A stretch of 64,000 nt of DNA, taken from assembly GCA_034509735.1 (NCBI GenBank), contig JACGWO010000002.1, positions 49,535,115 through 49,599,114 on the forward strand, written 5' to 3'. The number at the start of each line of letters is the position of its first letter. The stretch's first letter is position 1. The notes beneath the pieces were generated by a model. That model did no database searches, had not been told where the DNA came from, and saw nothing but the letters and a program-made list of their open reading frames with translations. Below, piece by piece: positions 14,101-26,294 of the stretch. The translations under genes were made by a program, and so were the position numbers. Origin of the DNA: Sesamum alatum. Taxonomy: Eukaryota; Streptophyta; Magnoliopsida; Lamiales; Pedaliaceae.

Positions 14101-15798
14101 CTGAGATCAATCTGCATTTGGTACTCCTATTGATTATACTCCATGATGTTTTCTCTCTTCAACTATCTGAACTCTGTTACAGATTTTATAAAGAGTCTAA
14201 TTTGATGCTACATTGTTTTTCTGCCTTTGAGGTCTTGGTGCATGGATCAGCGGAAGCCACCGAGCATTTGAAGCAACATTGTTTGAAAAATGTCTGCCCA
14301 CATGTATATGCTCCTCAAATTGAAGAATCAATTGACGTCACTTCAGATTTGTGTGCTTATAAAGTAAGCTTTACAGTGGAACCACATTTTTGTAGATAAA
14401 TAGTATTTGCCTCTGAAGTCTGGGACTGATCATGTTATTTATTTTGTGATATAGGTTCAACTCTCTGAGAAGCTAATGAGCAATGTTCTGTTTAAGAAGG
14501 TAATGATCTTTGTATCTCTAACAGCGATGTACATCAGTCTTTACCATTAATGTGAATACATGTCGTGTTGCCCCCTAATATACTGCATGTGTCAGAGAAA
14601 ATTTGATTTGATTGAAGGAACTGTGGCTCGCTTCCAGCTAAAACTCTTGACAGTTAAAGCAGTACATTTGGTTAAACTAGTCACTTGATCTTCAGAATAT
14701 AGAACAATAATTTTCTTAAGTCAATTGTACTTACATTGACAAAATAGTTGCTAATACATGCCAGCTTAATGCTCAGTTGTGTTCAGTAACATCATCAAAA
14801 TCAAGTTCAATGACTATCACCTTCAGCAAACAATATACTTGAGGTGTTTTCCCTCTCTGTCTCTCTCATCTAACTGTAAGATTCTTGTTATAGCTTGGAG
14901 ATTATGAAATAGCATGGGTTGATGCTGAAGTAGGGAAGACAGAGAGTGGCACATTGTCTTTGCTTCCTCTTTCATCTCCTCCGCCACCACATAAGACAGT
15001 CTTGGTGGGGGATATAAAAATGGCAGATTTCAAGCAATTTCTTGCAAGCAAAGGAGTCCAGGTATTATATTTTCATTTATTTATTTATTTTTAAATTACA
15101 CAGTCACTCCTTCCTGTGCCTCAAGCATGCATCTTCATCATTTACATGAACACTGTTCTTCAATATTTCAATGGAGTGGGCAAGCTTGCCTTCAGTGGGC
15201 TTTGACAGGTGGTATAGGAGACCTTCATGTTAATGCCATTCCCTTAACAGCTAGCAGACCCTTTTGAGTAAACTTTTTGTTTTAATACCACCCTACTCTT
15301 TGAAAGACGACTATTATGGAGCTCCATTTTCCCATTCAAGTTTCCAACTGCATTAGATAAGGTTGTTGCTCTTTCCTGTGCGAACCCCAGAACTAAACAA
15401 TTGTGTTAAACTACTCACTTTATTTGCTCATGTTCTTGTCTTGCGGGTTTGGATATCCCTGGCTTGGCAAAATATAACTGCATTCTCAAGTACTTACCAA
15501 CACAAATTCCGATTTCACAGGTAGAATTCGCTGGTGGGGCCTTGCGTTGTGGTGAGTACGTGACCCTGCGGAAAATTGGAGATTCAAGCCAAAAGGTCGG
15601 TCTCTTTTCCAGGATTTTCTTTCACTGACCACGAAAATTCACTTTTTCCAGCTTATGTTAGTTCCCCTAACTTCGAATGTTCCGAATGATTTTCCGTAGG
15701 GTGGTGGTAATATTCAGCAAATCATCCTCGAAGGCCCCTTAACAGAGGAGTATTACAAAATCAGGGACCATCTATATTCACAATTTTATGCACTTTAG
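5186..15798 (+). CDS. CPSF100: Cleavage and polyadenylation specificity factor 100 kDa subunit (CPSF2/CPSF100)
   Basis: Eighteen coding exons: 5186-5334, 6264-6432, 7719-7815, 8361-8487, 8580-8698, 9096-9190, 9269-9420, 9833-9890, 9977-10084, 10910-11162, 11528-11712, 12275-12367, 13570-13668, 14232-14363, 14455-14499, 14894-15061, 15521-15595, 15700-15798. All junctions keep phase and give about 740 aa, the family length. The protein is a non-catalytic metallo-beta-lactamase/beta-CASP subunit of the nuclear mRNA 3' processing complex, partner of CPSF73. The Zn-binding HxHxDH motif is replaced by SHPDTLHLG at residues 61-69, as expected for CPSF100. Other landmarks are [32 protein letters not shown] (beta-CASP), an acidic segment [12 protein letters not shown] and the C-terminal [18 protein letters not shown] and [12 protein letters not shown]. 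The join from exon 11 to 12 (11712 to 12275) is the least certain boundary. Confidence 0.94.
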
Positions 15799-17356
15799 AT
15801 CATAGATGAGCTGGACCTTTTATCCTCTCTAGAAATGCAACACATCCCCACCCCTCCATGTTGTAATTTGTTAAGTCATGTTTCTGTTGTAATCTTGTCA
15901 CATTATCATAGCCATTTTGTCCAAACAGGATTGGATAATCCACATTGATGCTGAAAATGTTTAAGAAAATTAAATGAGAGAATAGACATGGCATGAGGCA
16001 TTAAGGGCTACTTTCTTGAACCTAATATGATGTTGATAGTGACTTTAGGGATGTGATCTTGAATAGCAAAACATGAAAAATACAACCATTAGTTAGGTCA
16101 CATGTGCCACCCACATGACCTAACATGGTTGGGGAGCTTAATGATGTTCAGCATGTCTGGATCTAGCAGTTGAAAATGCGTGATCTGTGTGAGAATATAT
16201 TGGATTATACTTTCATTCTTTATGATAGGGATAATTATATTTACACCCCTAACTTATGGTCTGTTTATACAAATCACCCCTGCTTTTTGAATAATTACAC
16301 ATACACTCATTAGAATATAAGCATCATTTATACAAATCACTTTTTAAAAAATTATGCTTACACCCCTCAAAAGTATCGATATTATTACATAAGTTACTCA
16401 TTTTTTGGCTATCAATGGTTGTTTTTGTAATTATACAAAAGATAGGGATAGTTTATGCAAATAAATTATAGATCAGGAGATGTAAATATAATTATCCCTT
16501 TATGATATCAACTCTGTGAGGAAATACAATTATTGTAATTATGGAGAGTGTTATTTACTCACCATAGTATTAGGAAGCCGAAAATGTTGTTAATGTGAGT
16601 TTGTATTAAGAGCTGTTAGATCACACGTGATGACATGCTGATTTAATAATTTATAGCCTACGTGGGTACAAATTTGTATTGGCAGCATTGAATTTTTGCT
16701 ATTAATTTGGGGTAAGTTGAACTTGAATCCAATCACAAATAACTCTAAACTCTTGCGTGCAAGTAGTGCATAAAAGGTTTGACAATGATTAACCTAAAGG
16801 TTGAATTATGAAATTGAACAACAAAGAGAAAGCAGTTCAGTGGTTAACAACCATAACTGACAAAAAAAGTGCTAAACTTACCTAATAAAACCCCACTTCT
16901 CAGACCACTTGCAATTCACGCAACCACCATTTTTTCAAATAAAAAACAAAAATTAGATTACGTAAATTTATAAAAAATAAATTACTTATAACAGTAATTA
17001 TAAATTACTTATTAATACAATTCTTTACCAAAATAGACACTTGCTAGCGCCATCCACTCCGACTTACAATTTTTTGTATGTAGAATTGAATTTTCTATTA
17101 TAAATCTGTATGCCAGTATCTTATTTTATAATTGAATTTAACATATATAACATATATATATATATATATTTAAAAAAAACTAATAGACGTACCATATACA
17201 CATTATTGAAATTGGATAGGGGTGAAGTTACATGAATGTGTAATAATAAATTCAATTTGCGGGCACCAACACCCACACCCACACCCCATATAAATACCAG
17301 ACTGACCCCAATAATAATTCCATTCATCACATTCTGGTTTTCGGTTTTCCTTTTCC

Positions 17357-17391
<35 letters not shown>

Positions 17392-17758
17392 GTTTCTTCA
17401 TCTGCATTCACACTAAATACATTCGTCCTCTGCAATTCCAACCCTTTAATTATTCCTCTTTTTAATCTGGGCAATCCATTTCAATTCATTTCTTCAGCTG
17501 CTCACTCAAGAAATCCTGGGATTCCTTACCCTCCAGACACACTCGTCTCTGGATACGCAATTCATCCAAGTGCCCGCTGAAAGCAGATTTACATTAACAG
17601 TTCCGTGATTGTTTTCATAATTTCATGTAACAATTATTACGAAAATCTCAGAACATTTAAAGCTCTCTCTCTCTCTCTCCATATATATATATATATGTAT
17701 GTTTAGTCTATCATCGTCTACATGAAACGTTTCCAGTAGCGATTTTGGGGTAGTGGAA
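15799..17758. other. Intergenic region and pectin acetylesterase 5' flank
   Basis: CPSF100 3' UTR, then a complete MITE (16228-16498), AT-rich spacer and a microsatellite-rich leader: ACACCC units near 17265-17285, a CT run at 17361-17389, and CT then AT runs at 17663-17696. The ORFs at 17121-17580 are low-complexity read-through and are not supported as genes. Confidence 0.5.
16228..16498. mobile_element. Mutator-like MITE with 9-bp target duplication
   Basis: A palindromic element begins GGGATAATTATATTTAC and ends with its complement, TAAATATAATTATCCC. It is flanked by identical 9-bp direct repeats TTTATGATA at 16219-16227 and 16499-16507. Related sequence occurs at 21164-21426, 40575-40826 and 41548-41790. 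The 9-bp target size is typical of Mutator-like elements. No coding capacity. Confidence 0.85.
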
Positions 17759-20700
17759 ATGAATGCAAACGCAATGAGAGTTGCATTAAGCTTACTGATA
17801 CTGCTAATGTGGGCGCCGCGGCGCATTTACTCGCAGGAGCGTCGTCTGGTGAAAATGACGCTCGTTCGAAACGCTTCGTCTATCGGGGCATGTAAGCTTA
17901 ATGAGCTTTTCCTTCCTTAAAATTCTACTCAGGAACTATCATTAATCATCTTCTTAAAACTCCGATTTAATAACAGCTAATTTTTGTTTATTTACACAAA
18001 TTAGATTGCTTGGACGGAAGTCTGCCGGCGTATCATTGGGACAGAGGATTCGGAGCGGGAGCGCGCAACTGGCTTCTGCAGTTTGAGGTAATTTGGGGGG
18101 TTCCTGGGGGGCAGAAAGGGGTAGAAAAGATTCTGCGTGCAGGAAACATGCACGCAAGATGGCCTTCTTTTTTCTCCTTTGTGGGGGTGAAAAGGGGAAA
18201 AGATTTTTGCCTTGGAATAAATGTGGTTTCCTTGTTTTGTCCATCAATGGTCTTCCAGCCATGTCAATCCTCTCCCCCACCACCTATGCTTAATTTTCTA
18301 TCTCTACTTCTCTTCTTTTCAACATTTCTAACCAAATGAATCACACAACATTACACGAATGTATAAGTGGTTAAGGTCCGACCAAACCGACTTAGATTAA
18401 AATTTTCGCTCATAGATAGGCTTTTGCTATTTTGATGGAAAATGGAGTTTAAAATAATACAGGAATTCATTTTTAGAATAAAAATAATTGGACCCTTTTT
18501 TCCTTTTTCTTTGAATTATGTGTCCGTATCCCTTTATTAATACCCTTTATTAATACGGAGATTGTGTTGGAGTCAACTGAGAGCTATTTAATAGGGTATC
18601 GTGTAAGTTTTCTGCCTCTCCCTGTTGAGAAATTATACCCAACATCTATGACGTTTGTTTTCATTCAATCAAATAGATTTATTCATTAGTAAAATTTACG
18701 AAAGTTGTTAACATTATAAAACAAATTGAATGAAAATTCACTTACCCCTGACTGAATCATTACAAACTGTTTTAGAACATTATCCTAACTTAATAATATG
18801 GTTCAAGTTCAATCCAATGGCACATCTTTGTCAAATACCCTCAAATTTGGGGTTGCTCTTATCCAATTGGAATGATGTATAGGTCTGGCTGCAATTAGTG
18901 GGATTAATCATATGATGTTTGGTTCCTTGTTGAAGTCAGCAACAAATTTGCGGCTAAGACCTGTGATTTTGTGGTGGCCGTCGCATCTTTCTGGGGCCAC
19001 CCCTACACCTACACCCAGTTACTACTACTACTATGCTTTTATGAATCAATTTCAGTCCAAGTACTCAGCCTCAGTGGAAATTGGGGTCATAGAGAGAGAA
19101 CCTTTCTTTCTTTCTTTTTCTCAGGAGAAGGTCATAATTGCACCATTTATGGCATTTAGTTCTTCTAAAGATTTACCGCAAAACTGAGTAAATATGCATA
19201 AAATGTAGACTCTTGATGAAGTAAAAATTATTCGAATTAAGATGAAGAAGCCCGAGATTTATATTGAAATTATTAGTATTAACTTTAAGTTAATTTTTGT
19301 TTTATTTGCTGCTCATAGCATTTGATATGTTTCCATTTTGAATCGGCTTTGTGAATTTTTAGATAAAAATAAGCTACAAAGTAATTGTGTATTTGATTTT
19401 TATACTTAATCTTTTTAAAACATCATCGATTAAGAATATATATATATATATATATATTTTGAGAAGTGTGTTCTTTTGAAAAATCAACCTTGATTTTTGA
19501 GACTTTTGTTAGAAAAGAATAAAGGTGAAAGGTGAATGATGTTTGATGCAAAGTGATTTATAGATCACTATGCATTAATCTAGAATAAATTAATCGTTTA
19601 CATTACTCACTTTAATGATTGACCGACACAACATTTTCCGAGACGACAAAGGTTGTATGATTCAAAGCTTGAATGATTAGTGATTAAGTGGTGTGCGAAT
19701 GGGTCATACGTCGTTTCCAATTCATTAATCATTTGACGTACTCACGAACATTACAGGGTGGTGGATGGTGCAACGACGTCAAATCTTGCTTGGACAGAGC
19801 CGCCACTCGGCGTGGATCTACTCGTTACATGAGCAAAGTTGAGGTCTTCTCCGGCATTTTAAGCAATAACGCCTCACTCAACCCTGGTAAGTATATATGC
19901 CTCTCTCACCATCAGTCTCTTATTGCTACCATTTATTTATTTTAAAATTAATTATCAATACCTATAACAAATTATTAATTGAAAAAATGTATATCCAAAT
20001 GTATTAATATTACTAAAGTTATGTCGAGTATCGAATGTTTATATCAATGTTTTGTTTTGAGTCATGCTGACATTTGATTTGATGCTTGCTTGTTATTTCA
20101 AGGACAGTGTTTTGGTAATTTTTTTGAAGTATATTACATAACAAAAGGTAAATTTATTAGAATATTATGCTTTTGTGAGGAATCTCTATACAAGAAATTC
20201 TAACAAAATCGAGTTTATTGAATCAAAAGTAAAACATGGTAAATATATACACGATTAGTGTCTAATTTAAATTTCATCATTCTAATTAATCTGGTGCTGT
20301 TAAATTTGATTCAAATAATTTTTTCTCTGAATTCTTAATACATATGGGAGATATAATATGGCAATCCCCATCCTTTAATCAAACATCTTAAGGTTATAGT
20401 TTCTGGTAATTATAAATAAAATTTAATCGACAAGTTTGTGCCAAAAAAAATTAAATTCTTATTCAAACAAGATTAATTTAAATTAAATTCGATCATTAGA
20501 TATGTAATTAATTTAAGATCGACTACAATTTAACCCTCCTCAGATTGTTATTACCAAGTGGTCCTCTTTCCACGTGAAATATACTAAAGTAATAATTAGG
20601 CCTGGCACAGACAGCCGTGCACTGCTTTATTTCCTTTCTTGTAGCACTCCTCAATTTCCACCTTTCGCCAGTTCCCTCCTCTGATTTGTCTTGAACGGGC

Positions 20701-23700
20701 CATGCTTGCTGCCTATCTACGTAGCTTTACATATCTTATTAACAGTATAAAGCAGAAAAAGACGAGAAAACAATGGTCATCTATGTCACTTTCTGTGAGA
20801 CGGACATTAAAGACCCTTTTAATTTCCTTGATATACGAGAACAAAAAATACGAATAGTTAGATGCCCATTTGTTGACTCTTTGATATAATGCCAATCATG
20901 TTATTAAATGTCCCCCACCCCACCTATATATATATATATATATATAGACAGAGAGAGAGAGAGAGAGTACTCATCATGTCATTGCCTTGAGTGTGATCAC
21001 CGACTCCACCGGAAGACATGAGTTAAGCCAATATACATGTGCTAATTATAGACTTACATATAGCAGATTCTTGTGTTTTTTTAGCAGTGTGTTCTTCTTT
21101 AATTGTAAGCTTGTCTCCCTTCACATGCTCTTTTTATGGGTCTAATCTGGCAGATAAGCTGCAGGGATAATTATATTTATACCTCTTATTCATGGTTTGT
21201 TTATACAAACTATTTAAGTTTTTTTTTCACAATTATAGAAATCATCAGTGTAAATGTGTAATGATGTCGGAGTTTTTGGGGGTGCATGTGTAATTTTTTA
21301 GAAAGCATAGGTGATTTGTGTAAATAAGGTTGATGTTTCTAGTGGAAGTTATGTGTAATTATCCAATAGATAAGAATGATTTGTGTAAATAAACTATAGG
21401 TCAAGAGGTGTAATTGTAATTATCCCTAAATTTTAGATGAGGGTTGAAAAAGATTATATTTTTATGTGATTTTACACTATTGTAATAATAGCAGTTGGTC
21501 GAAAGTTATTTGTTGTCACATCATTAATTTGATTAGATGATAATTTTAGAAAGAAAATGTTCACTTATGAAGTTTTATTTTGAGATGTTTCATTAGAGTA
21601 ACCAACACCTATTTGTAGGCCTGCATACAAGTTTTTAATGATATTTTATTGTAACCCCTGACTGATCATTTAAGAATGTTATCTCCTTAATTTTGTATAA
21701 ACATGGTTTAGTTAAAATACATGTACGCTTTCTTGGGTGTGTTTTTAGTTTTCCAAGTATTGTTTCAAGAGCAATAGCACACCAATGCTGCCTCTATACT
21801 TGCTAATTAACTAACTGGTAGCAACAGGTTAATCATTATCAGAAATGTATTTTCCTCTACTTCATGAATATTATCAGAAATCAGTATGACAGCAATTTTC
21901 ATCTGTTAAAAAAAATGGGCAGATTTTTACAACTGGAACCGTGTAAAGCTAAGATACTGCGATGGTGCCTCGTTTGCTGGCGATGCTAAGTTTCAAAATG
22001 GAGTAAGTCGATCACGCTTGTTTTCATAATATGTTTTTATGCAATAGAATAGCATCTCGTTGTTACTACTAAAACAATATCCCGAGAATGAGATATCTGC
22101 ATGGCCAGAAGTTGCTTAGTGTACAACTGTACATTGGTTGAGTTACTGCATCTCATCCAATTTTATTAAGTTTGATTACCTTAATTTTGATTTCCTTTTC
22201 TAGTATTAGCAATGTTAGACATGTTTGCTGTAATGGTTAATCCTTCCACATGAACTTGCCAGTTTCTCCTTTCAAAATTTGTATTCCCTTTGGACCAAGA
22301 GTGTCTAGCTGAATTAGGCCGTGCTTATTCTTGACTCGAAAACTTTCCATTTTGAAATGAACCACAGACATCATTGCTTTATTTCAGAGGGCAAAGAATT
22401 TGGCAGGCAATTATTCTTGATCTTCTCCCCAAAGGCTTGGGCCAAGCGAAGAAGGTGATAAGTCTTTTAACTTGAGAATACAAGCACTCTTTAGATATTT
22501 TTCAGGTCCTGAATCAACCACTTCTTCATCCTATAACCATGAAAAGTTTTCTTCTTCAAACCTTTCAGGCTCTGCTTTCTGGTTGCTCTGCTGGTGGTTT
22601 GGCTACCTTTCTTCATTGTGACAATTTCACCAGTTATTTGCCCAAAAATGCAAGTGTAAAATGCTTGAGTGATGCTGGGTTTTTTCTGGATGCGTAAGTT
22701 CTTTCGCACCAAACAAAAATTTATTGGTTTCCTTGGCCCTTTTCTGCATCTGATCCTTCATAATTTATTTCAATGACATTGTGGCAACCTTTGCAGAAGG
22801 GACATAAGTCTGAACCACTCGATGAGATATTTCTACAATAGCCTTGTTACTCTGCAGGTATGCCTACTCTTTAGAGGAATTCAAGATCATATGACTTAAC
22901 ACGACCTGCTATTAAACGTTCGACATAAAAGAAATGCATCATCAAATAAATTCTGTGCCCTATGTTAATTTGTTGTTGTTGCATTGAGGTTGTTCTGTAT
23001 GTAGTAACCATTTCTGAGAAACTTAACTGACAGGGTGCGGAAAAGAACCTGAACAAAAATTGCACAAGTTCTCCTTTTCCTGAACAAGTATGATGTCCTT
23101 TGCAAGTTTTCCATTCGCCATATATGAAAAAAGGAGCTATATATCAGAGGATATAACTCGCCTTATCTCGTTTTACTTTGCAGTGCTTCTTCCCCCAGTA
23201 TGCATTACCGTATATCAAAACACCCTTTTTCATCTTGAACTCAGCGTATGATGTGTACCAAGTAAGATTGTTTTCTCAGTGATCTTTTTCCTTAGGAAGT
23301 TAACAAATGTATATAATCTTTGTGCTTGTTACGCCACAGTAGTCAAATAATAGATCTTTGTATTCACAGTTTCATCACATATTGGTACCTCCTGCTGCTG
23401 ATCCTCATGGGCATTGGTATCACTGCAAGCTTAATCCTGCTGCTTGTAATGCAGTCCAGATAAATACTCTGCAAGGTTTCTAACCTTCCCGAATATTAGT
23501 TTTCATTCTGTTCCTCTGTCGAGTTTCATGCTAATGTTCATTTACCAAATATATCGTCTTTGAGAATTGTTATATTCAGTTAAAACATCGTTAAAACATA
23601 CCTTCCCCCAGGATTCAGAAAATACATGCTTGAAACATTGCGGCCTTTCTTTGTCAACTCAACAAGAGGAGGGATGTTCATAAATTCTTGCTTTGCACAT

Positions 23701-24106
23701 TGCCAAAGTGAATTGCAAGACACTTGGTTTGCTCCTGACTCTCCCAGAGTGAACAATAAGGTTTGTAAACTCATTCTTCCTTGTCTAGATGCATGCTTTT
23801 ACTTGGCCAGTCTTCCAAATTTCTACTTCGTCATTTGTTCTTCGACTCATTTAACTAAAGAATGAATCTTTACCTACATTACAAACATGGTTCAAACTAC
23901 TCGGAATACACACAGTGACAAATGCTCCGTTTGATGGTTGAGTTCCTGTCTGTTTTCTGACTATAGCGTCTTACTGAAATGTTTACGTGACCGTTTGGCA
24001 GACGATCTCAGAAGCTGTTGGTGATTGGTACTTTGGGAGAAAAGTGAGCAAGGAGATTGACTGTGCATATCCTTGTGACAATACTTGCCATAACTTGATA
24101 GGCTGA
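17759..24106 (+). CDS. Pectin acetylesterase (CE13, Notum-like fold)
   Basis: Twelve coding exons: 17759-17891, 18005-18087, 19757-19886, 21923-22002, 22368-22454, 22569-22693, 22797-22857, 23034-23087, 23184-23261, 23370-23475, 23612-23760, 24002-24106. Together they encode about 396 aa. The enzyme removes acetyl esters from homogalacturonan in the cell wall. A signal peptide is visible ([15 protein letters not shown]). Family landmarks are [48 protein letters not shown], and the nucleophile motif GCSAGG with Ser178. A likely triad Asp lies in NSAYDVYQ (D274) and a His in NSCFAHCQ. Many Cys are present, as expected of a secreted protein. Introns 2 (1.7 kb) and 3 (2.0 kb) are long; intron 3 carries a MITE. 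All exon phases agree and I see no defect. Confidence 0.94.
18357..18420 (+). repeat. Possible tRNA-derived SINE fragment
   Basis: An A-box-like stretch, TATAAGTGGTTAAGG, is followed about 35 bp later by a degenerate B-box-like ATTAAAATTTTCGCTC. It lies in intron 2 of the pectin acetylesterase gene. Short and degenerate. Confidence 0.3.
19436..19458. repeat. TA microsatellite in PAE intron 2
   Basis: An uninterrupted AT/TA dinucleotide run within the intron. Similar AT runs occur at 17150-17168, 20923-20944, 25743-25761 and 47094-47114. Confidence 0.9.
21164..21426. mobile_element. Degenerate Mutator-like MITE in PAE intron 3
   Basis: The element begins GGGATAATTATATTTATACC and ends GTAATTGTAATTATCCC, matching the termini and interior (GGTTTGTTTATACAAA, AGGTGTAATTGTAATTATCC) of the element at 16228-16498. 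The flanks show no clear duplication, so it is probably an older insertion. Confidence 0.75.
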
Positions 24107-24630
24107 CATTGAAATTCAGGTACAACTTCTAAACCATTGTTGGTTATGTTCTTATTACACTGGTAATTAAATTTCAGTTGATGTTTCAATGCAGATGTTG
24201 TGGACAATTATACAGCAGGTTAGAAGCATAAAATTAAGGATATTCTTTCACTTCTCCAGGGATGCAGCTGGAAACTTCCTGGAAAAATAAAAGGTGCCAA
24301 GAAAGTATAGAAAGAGAATTCAAAAATTAGGGCTTCTAGGTTACAAATGCTACAGATCATTAGAGCAACAATCTTTGACATGCTACATGAAATTTGGCAT
24401 ACATAATGTTGTGAAGATCCTTTGATCCTCTGCCTCGTAGCAATTATAGTTTCACTCATTTCTTCTTCAACTTCTTCTTCTTCAACTTCTTCTTCTTCTT
24501 CTTTTTTTAATAAATTGATCGCAATCATCAATATCAAATATTTATATCAAATGACTGCCGACAATTATAATAATTATATAGCAATTATAATTTAAGTAGA
24601 AATACAACTAGTATTAAAGTAAAATAACAT

Positions 24631-24713
24631 CTCCCACGTTGGTGGGGTCCAAATCCTAATCTTATAGTCATGAAGGACTCAGCTTCGCCAATTTAGCTTG
24701 GCCTCATTGGTAG
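24631..24713 (-). repeat. Possible tRNA-derived SINE relic
   Basis: On the minus strand it reads GAGGCCAAGCTAAATTGG (A-box-like) and then AGGATTTGGACCCC (B-box-like). It shares its left end with the similar sequences at 28858-28930 and 62588-62672. Degenerate. Confidence 0.4.
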
Positions 24714-26211
24714 TTTCACTTCTTTCTTGTTCAGCCAATGATGTTAGAATTTTTTACTTCAATTTTACAGAATTTAATTGTTTCCCTGAGTGTTCAACTT
24801 AGGAACCCTTGCTGCAAAGACTACGTCGGAAGTTCAGCTGGGGTTCTTCAATTTCATCAAAATGTGCTGAATACTTTATAACAATCCACAAATGATTCCT
24901 CGGATCTTCAGATCATGATTGAATCAAACATTGGTTGGAGTTTTGACTAAATTGTTTTCAAGTTCGTTTGTAATAGTCTGTAAGGTTGTGTTGATATTGA
25001 TTCAAACTGAATGACCAGAAACCACAATCCATAGCCACGTGTTAGTAGAACGAGTCCGTACAAAAGATACATTTAGTTTTTTTCTTTATGAAATTTTCCG
25101 ACACTTAAAACTCAAAAATGCCAAAGTTTTCGTAAATAAATAAAAAAAAAAAAAACCGTAAGAACACATATAATGCGTATATCCATCAATTATGTGATTA
25201 ATACCAAACTAACACGGAACGCCTCGCCCCATTTCAATTGGAATTAGTTAGTTTGATTTTGAGAATTATACCCGATACTAAACTTGATTGTTGCTATATG
25301 TTAGCATTTCCCTACTCGAAAATCAAATAAAACAATAAAACAATTTAACTTTAAAACAACGAAAAAATTAGTGAATCGACAAAAAGGTTTGAAAACAAAT
25401 ATTGAAACTTCAGAAGGTAGACTACTAATATATTCCAAAAATAAGGCCACATTCCACTTTTATGAAAAAGAAAAAATAATAATACAAATGAATTAAGAGC
25501 TTTTTTTAATTAAGGAATTTTTGAATTTAGGAAAATGAGATCTTAAAGATATAGTTAAATCTGATTTGTTGTTGTTAATTTGTTAAACTAATAAAAACTT
25601 TTCGTGGCAATTAAAATACTTTTTTTCTTTTTATAAAAAACCAACCAATCAAATATTTTTCTTTATTGTAATTAAAAAACTCTCAAAATTGGTCCATTGC
25701 AGTCAAAATTACCTCAATTTCAGTCAAACATCATTTTACAATGTATATATATATATATATATAAGTCTTTGGAAATCAACTTTAATATTATTAACTTTTC
25801 AAAATATATTATGAAGAATAAATTAAATATAATGGTGAGTTCGGAAGTTGCCTCTTAAAATTATTTTTTTCAGAAACATTGCCATACCAACTTTTTTCAC
25901 TAAAAATTATGCTCCAAAACGACCCTAAAAAATTTACACTTACCCTGAATATCAATATGCATAGATTAATTTAAAATCCAATAATTAACTTAAGTTACAT
26001 TAGGTAAAAAAATCGAAAAAAATATACTTTCTTGCTTTTTTTTTGGGTCTCGTAAAATTCCTAATTAAACAAAACTCCAGTTTTAATTTCCATGCCCATG
26101 AAGACTTATATTTCGGGCAGTAGAGCCAACATTAAATATTTGAGCATGCAATTTCCATAATTATGATAATTCTATATTCATTGCTAAAATTAATTTCCTA
26201 TCCTCACACTC

Positions 26212-26218
26212 TATAAAT
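26212..26218 (+). promoter_or_regulatory. TATA box of the GH17 gene
   Basis: TATAAAT lies about 77 bp upstream of the ATG at 26295, preceded by a C-rich stretch (TCCTCACACTC). This is the usual distance for a plant TATA promoter with a short leader. Confidence 0.6.
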
Positions 26219-26294
26219 TGCAATATTTCCACACTGATCATCTCAATTCTTCACTCTCTCTTGCTTTTAAGTTTTAACTAACAAACAAGCTACA

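Larger units (their letters stand above)
24107..26294. other. Intergenic spacer between PAE and GH17 genes
   Basis: It contains the PAE 3' UTR, a CTT/GAA microsatellite (about 24462-24504), a possible SINE relic (24631-24713), a poly-A stretch near 25140 and a TATA run (25743-25761). The rest is AT-rich and without a recognisable gene. The GH17 promoter lies at the right end. Confidence 0.55.

Noticed and set aside
17121..17580. Overlapping ORFs of 117 and 114 aa on both strands
   Set aside because: Both owe their length to CT and ACACCC microsatellites in the pectin acetylesterase leader.
24462..24504. CTT/GAA repeat considered as a coding Glu/Val-rich stretch
   Set aside because: The repeat gives the reading frame its apparent length; no flanking protein similarity.
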